Assembly: GCA_965116345.1 (NCBI GenBank)
Contig: OZ220680.1
Span: 2,666,001 to 2,730,000 of the forward strand
From: VXYL01 sp965116345
GTDB taxonomy: Bacteria; Pseudomonadota; Gammaproteobacteria; Pseudomonadales; Azotimanducaceae
Direction: 5' to 3'
DNA length: 64,000 nucleotides
Positions 58,892-64,000 of the stretch are shown in pieces. Positions within the stretch are counted from its first letter, which is position 1; each line of letters starts with the position of its first letter. Made by a program: the position numbers and the translations under genes. The notes below the pieces were generated by a model, which was not told where the DNA came from, ran no database searches, and was given only the letters and a program-made list of their open reading frames with translations.

Positions 58892-59965
58892 ATGTACGTG
58901 CCCATGAGCGAAGCCGCCAACGGTGCCGAACCCGATCTCGACTTCGGCTGGATGGAGCGCACGGGACCTTGGGATACGCACGCCGAGCCGGGCAAGTACG
59001 GCCTGACGCTGGCGGACATCTCGGTCGGCGACTACGGCGAGACGCCGGAGATCAGCGACAACATGACGGGCCGTCCGCGGGGCGCCGCGACGCGGCCGGG
59101 GTCCTATCGCATCGGCGCCTACGCCGTGCGCAGCAAGAACGAGATCTGGCTGGACAACGCCTCGTTTCTCTATGAAGAGGCGCTGCAGCGGCAGTGGAGT
59201 TCCGCCACCGACGTGCCCTGGCACACCATCGAACCGCTACCCGACGACATCGAACAGGCGGAGTGCCAGCTCGCCACCTTTCTTACCGAGGTGGAGTTCG
59301 TTGCCGGCGACGTGCCGGCGCGCTGGGTGTCGCTGACCACGCCCGATTTCTTCGAGCCGCGCCAGGTGCTGCTCGCCCAGGTGATGGACGAGTCCCGGCA
59401 CATGGACGTCTTCCGCAAGCGCGCGCTGGCCAACGGCGGCGGCCTGATGCAGGCCACGGGCGCGACCGCCGGTTTCGTCGGCAGCATCGACCTGTCGCGG
59501 GATTTCACGGAGATGTCCTCGCGGCTGCACGTGTCCGGCGAAGGTTCGGTGCTGACGCTGTTCCGCATGGGCGAGCTGATGGCGCAGAACGAGGCGGAGA
59601 AGGTCATCTACCGGCTCTGCGCCCAGGACGAGGCGCGGCACGTGGCGTTCGGCGTGATGCACCTGCGTTACATGTCGACGACGGCGCCGGAACGCCGCGA
59701 GGAGATCCACTGCTACCTCGACGAGGCCGAAGGCGGGCTGATCGGCGCGGCGAATCCCGTCGGCCAGTTGACGCCGACCTCGGAATCCATGGCCGTCATC
59801 CTCGGTGGCGGCAAGGAGCATTTCGACGACGGCATGAACAAGGTCATCGCCATCCGCCGCCGGCAGTTGCGCGAGTACCAGAAGCGGGTGGTGTCGGCAG
59901 GCTTCGGCGAACGCTTCGACAACGGCCGCTCGCGGGTCGGTGAGATGATCGAACGCGCCGCCTGA
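58892..59965 (+). CDS. Ferritin-like diiron protein A (putative oxygenase, all ligands present)
   Basis: 357 residues from ATG 58892 (58904 also possible). A four-helix diiron core is legible: Glu 133 or 135 in FLTEVEF, E167-x2-H170 in MDESRHMD, Glu 217 in SGEGSV, and E247-x2-H250 in QDEARHVAFG. This is the two times (E, ExxH) ligand set of ferritin-like oxygenases and desaturases. The N-terminal 110 residues contain ATDVPWHTIEPLP, shared with the next gene. No transit or membrane signal. Substrate and redox partner are unknown. It heads a cluster with a pseudo-enzyme paralogue and two SCP2-like proteins. Confidence 0.85.
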   Translation: MYVPMSEAANGAEPDLDFGWMERTGPWDTHAEPGKYGLTLADISVGDYGETPEISDNMTGRPRGAATRPGSYRIGAYAVRSKNEIWLDNASFLYEEALQRQWSSATDVPWHTIEPLPDDIEQAECQLATFLTEVEFVAGDVPARWVSLTTPDFFEPRQVLLAQVMDESRHMDVFRKRALANGGGLMQATGATAGFVGSIDLSRDFTEMSSRLHVSGEGSVLTLFRMGELMAQNEAEKVIYRLCAQDEARHVAFGVMHLRYMSTTAPERREEIHCYLDEAEGGLIGAANPVGQLTPTSESMAVILGGGKEHFDDGMNKVIAIRRRQLREYQKRVVSAGFGERFDNGRSRVGEMIERAA

Positions 59966-60086
59966 CCCGTTCCGGCTAGGTTCCTTGAGCGCCGCTGATG
60001 TTCACACGCAGGTTGCATTTCGAACAACGCTTGGGATCGCTCTTGGACGGCTCCCGAAGGGAGACGCGCTGAGCGGCTACCCACAG

Positions 60087-61169
60087 ATGTCGGACAAACC
60101 CGTGGCGAGGGCTTCGTCGAAGGAACCGGCTCCCGCGCCCAAGGAGCCGCGCAAGTACGAGCCCAAGTACAACTGGATGCACAAATCCCGGCAGTGGGGC
60201 ATGCGCGTCACGCCGGGCAAGGCCGGGCTGAAACTGGGCGATCTCAACACGGGCATCTACGGCGAGGTCCCCATGCACTGGCAGGACCAGAGCCGCAACC
60301 CCCGCGGGGCGATTCCGCGGCGCGGCATGCCACCGGTGGGCTATTCGGTACGCGACAAGGCGGATCTGTGGGCCGATTGTGCGGCCGACCTCTACGAAGA
60401 GGCCATTCAGCGGCGCTGGGCGCCCGCCACCGACGTACCCTGGAACACCATCGAACCGCTGCCCGACGACGTCGAGCATGCCGTCTGCCAGGTGTGCACG
60501 GAGCTCGTCAGCTACGCCAATGTCGACATCGAGACGATCACCGGCTGGCAGCACCAGATGTCCTACGGCTACCACGAGGTCAAGCAGTATCTGGCCACGG
60601 CCAGTTTCGACGCGGCCCGTCACTACGAGTGCTTCCGCAAGCGTGCGCTCGTCAACGGTGGCGGCCTGGGCCTGGAGGGTCCGGGCATGGTGAACCGCAT
60701 GGTCCTCGAGAGCCGCGGCGGCTGGACCGAGGCCGTGGTCTACCTGCTGCTGCTGCGCGGCGCGTTCACCCTGACGCTGTACCGCTACCTCCTTCGCCAT
60801 GCCCACAACGACGCGGAACGGGTCATCTACTCGTATGCGCTCGCCGACAAGGCCCGGCACGTCAGCTACGGCCTCGACCATCTGAAGTACGCCATCGCCC
60901 ACGTCGACGACCAGCGCCAGGTCGTCGGCACGCTCATCGCCATCGGCGAGGGCGGCCTGGCGAGGGACTTCAGGGACCCGGTACTCGGCGAAGCGCTTGC
61001 CGTCATCTTCGCCGGCGGTGTCGAGAACGCGGCGGGCCGCGGCATGGACGTCTACCGGTCGTTGATGCGCGACTACCTCGGGACGTACTTCGACTATTGT
61101 CGCTGGCTCGACCTGCCGCGCGATGCCGCGCGAATGCCGCCGCCGCTGAACGAATTCATCACGGACTGA
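60087..61169 (+). CDS. Ferritin-like paralogue B with degenerate iron site
   Basis: 360 residues from ATG 60087. It aligns with protein A from end to end (YEEAIQRRWAPATDVPWNTI, FRKRALVNGGGL). The first Glu (139) and both His remain, but the ExxH glutamates are replaced: DAARH (Ala 176) and DKARH (Lys 255). The position of Glu 217 in A is Gly 225 here. With one of four Glu left, the diiron site should not form. This resembles PaaA/PaaC-type pairs, where one subunit is catalytic and its metal-free paralogue is structural. A heterodimer with A is inferred. Confidence 0.85.
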   Translation: MSDKPVARASSKEPAPAPKEPRKYEPKYNWMHKSRQWGMRVTPGKAGLKLGDLNTGIYGEVPMHWQDQSRNPRGAIPRRGMPPVGYSVRDKADLWADCAADLYEEAIQRRWAPATDVPWNTIEPLPDDVEHAVCQVCTELVSYANVDIETITGWQHQMSYGYHEVKQYLATASFDAARHYECFRKRALVNGGGLGLEGPGMVNRMVLESRGGWTEAVVYLLLLRGAFTLTLYRYLLRHAHNDAERVIYSYALADKARHVSYGLDHLKYAIAHVDDQRQVVGTLIAIGEGGLARDFRDPVLGEALAVIFAGGVENAAGRGMDVYRSLMRDYLGTYFDYCRWLDLPRDAARMPPPLNEFITD

Positions 61170-61171
61170 CC

Positions 61172-61606
61172 ATGGCTGCCTTCCCCTCCGTCGACTGGTT
61201 CGACGAAGTGCGCCGGGTGTTCAACGGCGACGACAGCTACCGCGGCGCCGGCGGTGGCCACTGCAACTGCTTGGCGGGGTTCAAGATCGGCGAACGGGTG
61301 TTCGTCGTGACCTTCGAGGGCGTGGAATGCAGTGACGCGGTGGAGGGCGCCGAGGCCGCTCTCGACGATGTCGACTTCTATCTAGACATGCCCGCCGACG
61401 ACTGGCGCGAGATGGTCGCCAACATCGCGACCAACGGCCATGCCGATCTGCACCACACCCTGAACACCCTCGACCTCGACAGGGACGATGGACTCGCGCG
61501 GTCGCGCCACGGCGACCAGGTTCGGGAGGACCTGTTCTTCCGCTACAACCAGACCCTGCAGTTCTTCTTCGACGCCTCGGCGCGGGTCGACACCAAGTTC
61601 GCCTGA
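61172..61606 (+). CDS. SCP2-like small protein A
   Basis: 144 residues, ATG 61172, 2 bases after the stop of diiron B. The pattern FKIGERVFVVTFEGVECSDA, then DVDFYLDMPADDWREMV, suggests a sterol-carrier-protein-2-like fold, which binds lipids or acyl chains. Similarity to the following gene in the strand-strand-helix part supports a duplicated family. Extra residues include a CNC at about 31-33. The lipid-carrier role is inferred and the fold assignment is by eye. Confidence 0.6.
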   Translation: MAAFPSVDWFDEVRRVFNGDDSYRGAGGGHCNCLAGFKIGERVFVVTFEGVECSDAVEGAEAALDDVDFYLDMPADDWREMVANIATNGHADLHHTLNTLDLDRDDGLARSRHGDQVREDLFFRYNQTLQFFFDASARVDTKFA

Positions 61607-61616
61607 GGTCGTCACG

Positions 61617-62009
61617 ATGGCGCAATTGGATTGGCTGGAGGCGGCGCAGGCGTCGCTCAACGCCGACCCGGCATTCCGCCGGCTCGGTTCCACCGACCTC
61701 GTACTCGGTCTCAAGTCGGGCAAAGCGGTGCGCGTGGTCACCTTCGAGGCGTTCGAGGTGACGTCCATCCGGGAGGCGGACGAGACCGCGTTGCGCGACT
61801 GTGAACTGGTGATCGAAATGACGCCACGACAGTGGACCGACTATCTGAAGCGCCGTGCCGTTGGCCGGGGCCAGCCGCTGGTCGGCGTCGACCTCGACCG
61901 GAACATCGTCCATGCCGCCGATCCCCTGAAGCGGCTGAAGTTCGAGCGTTACCAGCTGTCGTTGCAGGCCCTGGTGGACAAAGGTGCACAGATCGCAACG
62001 TTGTCGTGA
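61617..62009 (+). CDS. SCP2-like small protein B
   Basis: 130 residues, ATG 61617, 10 bases after the preceding stop. LVLGLKSGKAVRVVTFEAFE and LRDCELVIEMTPRQWTDYLK parallel the preceding protein. The end DPLKRLKFERYQLSLQALVD is the hydrophobic C-terminal helix typical of SCP2 domains. Cluster position suggests it presents a hydrophobic substrate to the diiron proteins or receives the product. This is inference. Confidence 0.6.
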   Translation: MAQLDWLEAAQASLNADPAFRRLGSTDLVLGLKSGKAVRVVTFEAFEVTSIREADETALRDCELVIEMTPRQWTDYLKRRAVGRGQPLVGVDLDRNIVHAADPLKRLKFERYQLSLQALVDKGAQIATLS

Positions 62010-62046
62010 GCGCCCGCCCGTCAGGGCGTGTGGTCGCCCCTTCGGG
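62010..62046. repeat. REP-like hairpin, inverted copy
   Basis: CGCCCGTCAGGGCG then GGTCGCCCC, the reverse of GGGGCGACC...CCCTGACGGGCG seen at 25299 and 45320. It lies between SCP2-like B and the fmdB-type gene. Confidence 0.55.
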
Positions 62047-62053
62047 ACATAGG

Positions 62054-62335
62054 ATGCCCGTCTACGAGTTCCGATGTTCTGAGTGTGGCGCGGTGACCAG
62101 CGAACTGGCCTCCGTCGAGCACATTTCGGAGACCGTGGCGTGCGAGTGCGGCGGTAGCGCCAAGCGCATCGTGTCCCGGCCGTCGGTGCATCGCTCCAAG
62201 GGATCGAAGGTCGCGCGTCTCGATCCCAAATACGACGCGATGGTCGATAGGGCGATGCGCAACACACCGACCGGCGATCCCGACCGGCTCATCAACCGCC
62301 GTGGGGACATCGCCAAGGGGCGCCCCGATCCGTGA
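62054..62335 (+). CDS. FmdB-type zinc-ribbon protein
   Basis: 93 residues, ATG 62054. The start MPVYEFRCSECGAVTSELAS and the later VACECGGSAKRIVSRPS hold the CxxC and CxC of the FmdB/CxxC_CXXC_SSSS zinc ribbon family. These proteins are thought to be regulatory or accessory. The charged C-terminus (about 40 residues) is longer than the ribbon alone. Its stop overlaps the symporter start (GTGA). Confidence 0.85.
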   Translation: MPVYEFRCSECGAVTSELASVEHISETVACECGGSAKRIVSRPSVHRSKGSKVARLDPKYDAMVDRAMRNTPTGDPDRLINRRGDIAKGRPDP

Positions 62336-63786
62336 GCGCATCCTGGATCGGCCAGCACTGGTTCGCCATCGCCTTGGCGCTCGTCTACACGGGGTTCCTC
62401 GTCGCCCATGCCCGCGCCGGGATGCGCCTCGGCAAGACCACCGCGGGCTTCTTCATCGGCGACCGACGCCTGGGCGGGGCGGTCATCGGCGTGTCGTTCT
62501 ACGCAACCTTCGCGAGCACCAACAGCTACATCGGTCTCGCCGGCAAGAGCTACGAGTACGGTCTGCCCTGGCTGACCATGGCGGTGATGCTGGTGGCGTT
62601 CTGCTGGCTCTCCTGGCGGGTGGTGGCGCCCCGCATGCGGCGCTTCGCCGCCGCCTGGGGATCCCTCACCGTGCCGGACTTCCTGGCCGTGCGGTTCGCC
62701 AGTGATCGGGTGCGCGTCGCGGCGGCGCTGGTCATCGTCGTGGCGAGCCTTCTCTACCTCGTGGCGGTGTTCAAGGGCTCAGGCAACCTCCTGCAGGTCT
62801 TCCTCGGCATCCCGTACGAGGTGGCGGTGATCGTCACCCTGTGCCTGATCGTCGCCTACACCATGCTCGGCGGGTTCCTGTCGGTGGTGCGCACGGACGT
62901 GCTGCAGGGTTCGTTGATGGTCGTCGGCTCGGTGCTGCTGTTCTACTACATCACGTCCGCGGCGGGCGGCGTCGGCGCCATCGCCGACTTGCCGAGGGAG
63001 CCTTCCCGAGCCCACCTGTTCGATCTCGACGCGGCGATTCCGTTCGTGGTGCTGGTCGGCATCGCACTCGCCGGATCGTTGAAGCTGCTGGTCGACCCCA
63101 GGCAGGTCACGCGCTTCTACGGCTTGAAGGACGAGCGCAGTGTGCGCGTCGGCATCTGGGTCGCCGTGGTCGGGCTCCTCGTGATCCAGTTCTGCCTGTT
63201 CCCCCTGGGTCTCTACGCCCACTTCCTGCTCGACGGCGTAGCGGAGACCGACCTCGTCGTGCCAACCCTGGTCAACGATCCCGGGGTGATCCCGCCGTTG
63301 GTGGGCGACTTCCTGGTCATCGCCATCCTCGCCGCGGCCATGTCGTCGCTGGACAGCGTGCTCCTGGTGGCGGCGTCGGTGACATCCCGCGACCTCCTGG
63401 GCGGCCGTCGCCGGGAGGACCGCAAAGTCGTCACGCACACCCGGATCGCTGTCGCCACGTTCGCCGTGGTGGCGGCGGCGGTGGCGCTCGACCCGCCGGG
63501 CGGCATCGTCGAGATCACAATCTTCTCCGGCAGCCTGTTCGCCGTGTGTTTCGTGCCCACGATCCTGTTCGGCCTGCATTGGCGGCGCGGTAGCGCCCCG
63601 GCCGCGCTTGCGGCGTTCACCTTGGGAGTGGTCGTGCTCATCGGCTGGCTCGCGGCGGGACTGGGTGATGTCGTCCACGAGGTCTTCCCGGCGCTCTTTG
63701 CATCCACGGCCGGGTATGTGATTGTCTCTCTCGCCAGCAAGCCCGTGGCCGCACCCGAGGTCCAACGCTTGTTCGAAAGCCACTAA
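62332..63786 (+). CDS. Sodium:solute symporter (SSS) family transporter
   Basis: 484 residues, GTG 62332 overlapping the fmdB-like stop. About 13 hydrophobic segments. The SSS pattern is seen in FFIGDRRLGGAVIGVSFYAT, then FASTNSYIGLAGKSYEYGLP and AMSSLDSVLLVAASVTSRDL, the conserved helix 9 region with sodium ligands. Substrate is unpredictable; acids or amino acids are frequent. Position between the diiron cluster and a CoA-transferase gene suggests uptake of a carboxylate that is then activated to a CoA ester; inference only. Confidence 0.92.
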   Translation: MSASWIGQHWFAIALALVYTGFLVAHARAGMRLGKTTAGFFIGDRRLGGAVIGVSFYATFASTNSYIGLAGKSYEYGLPWLTMAVMLVAFCWLSWRVVAPRMRRFAAAWGSLTVPDFLAVRFASDRVRVAAALVIVVASLLYLVAVFKGSGNLLQVFLGIPYEVAVIVTLCLIVAYTMLGGFLSVVRTDVLQGSLMVVGSVLLFYYITSAAGGVGAIADLPREPSRAHLFDLDAAIPFVVLVGIALAGSLKLLVDPRQVTRFYGLKDERSVRVGIWVAVVGLLVIQFCLFPLGLYAHFLLDGVAETDLVVPTLVNDPGVIPPLVGDFLVIAILAAAMSSLDSVLLVAASVTSRDLLGGRRREDRKVVTHTRIAVATFAVVAAAVALDPPGGIVEITIFSGSLFAVCFVPTILFGLHWRRGSAPAALAAFTLGVVVLIGWLAAGLGDVVHEVFPALFASTAGYVIVSLASKPVAAPEVQRLFESH

Positions 63787-63795
63787 GGAGTGCCG

Positions 63796-64000
63796 ATGTC
63801 CGGACCGCTTGACGGCGTCAGAGTCGTCGATTTCACGACCATGATCGCGGGGCCCTACGGAACCATGATCCTTGCCGATCAGGGTGCCGACGTGATCAAG
63901 GTCGAAGCCCCCGCGCGCAGCGACCATGCACGCCGGGCAGGCTACGGCCAGCGGCACTTCTCCGCGGCGTTCGTCAACAACAACCGCAACAAGCGCTCGA
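63796..64000 (+). CDS. CaiB/BaiF-family CoA-transferase (3' end outside window)
   Basis: 68 residues are in the window, from ATG 63796 with AAGGAG just upstream. MSGPLDGVRVVDFTTMIAGP and YGTMILADQGADVIKVEAP are the standard N-terminus of class III CoA-transferases, which move CoA between carboxylic acids. The catalytic Asp lies beyond the window edge. Nine bases separate it from the symporter gene, so the two are probably co-transcribed. Confidence 0.93.
   Translation, partial: MSGPLDGVRVVDFTTMIAGPYGTMILADQGADVIKVEAPARSDHARRAGYGQRHFSAAFVNNNRNKRS

Noticed and set aside
1..64000. tRNA, rRNA, riboswitch, CRISPR array or prophage
   Set aside because: Scanned gaps by eye; no cloverleaf with a TTCRANY loop, no conserved rRNA stretch, no regularly spaced repeats and no phage structural genes were seen. 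A covariance-model search would be decisive.

Overview
The window is GC-rich DNA (roughly two thirds G+C by eye) with tightly packed, often 4-bp-overlapping genes. It looks like a Pseudomonadota chromosome, probably an uncultured gammaproteobacterium: it has an LpxL/HtrB-type acyltransferase, TolC/MacB-type efflux parts, lipoprotein signals, succinylase-type DapD, MnmH and MsrA. No rRNA, tRNA, CRISPR array or prophage was recognised. The isoleucyl-tRNA synthetase is of the eukaryote-like (IleS2) type.

Layout. 1-848: 3' end of a CoxE-like VWA gene. 873-7782: peptide ABC transporter genes oppA-B-C, an M48 metalloprotease lipoprotein, then oppD. The second ATPase, oppF, lies about 8.5 kb away at 16237-17226. 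The stretch between (7786-16236) is accessory DNA: two small membrane proteins, a xanthine-dehydrogenase-type molybdenum subunit, an internally deleted transposase, a frameshifted small coiled-coil gene, a zinc-ribbon membrane protein, and a truncated ATPase carrying a perfect 240-bp tandem duplication. 17258-18325: a decaying toxin-antitoxin patch. 18529-25310: ileS, small genes, dapD, an oxidoreductase and an acyltransferase. 25434-29913: two crotonases, an alpha/beta hydrolase, an extended SDR and a lone 2Fe-2S ferredoxin. 29908-39578: mnmH, a Sel1-repeat lipoprotein, msrA, an Hsp70-like gene, SnoaL, Nudix, thioesterase, S9 peptidase and SDR genes. 39832-45323: a Gld-type ABC operon (ATPase, permease-GldG fusion, DUF4340 protein) coupled to a GST. 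45417-50521: a three-gene overlapping operon, M3 peptidase > DUF3604 > HIT, whose HIT gene is broken by a small mobile element.

The two most unusual loci are near the right end. 51253-58072 is a MacAB-TolC-like export locus: a frameshifted TolC-like gene, an adaptor fused to an N-terminal PAS domain, two paralogous secreted proteins that read like cyanovirin-N-homology domains on the opposite strand, and a MacB-like ABC protein. 58892-62009 is a four-gene cluster: two diiron (ferritin-like) paralogues, one with all expected ligands and one that has lost most of the glutamates, followed by two small SCP2-like proteins. FmdB-type zinc-ribbon, sodium:solute symporter and CaiB/BaiF CoA-transferase genes follow. 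I read this as a candidate catalytic/pseudo-subunit oxygenase with dedicated lipid-like carriers.

Small repeats. A non-coding element with 30-bp inverted ends inserts exactly at CTAG (two full copies, one 15-bp footprint); most of its sites are stop codons. A second structured repeat of about 118 bp occurs at 21975 and, inverted, at 58679. A third REP-like motif, GTAGGGGCGACC, sits on or just after several gene ends.
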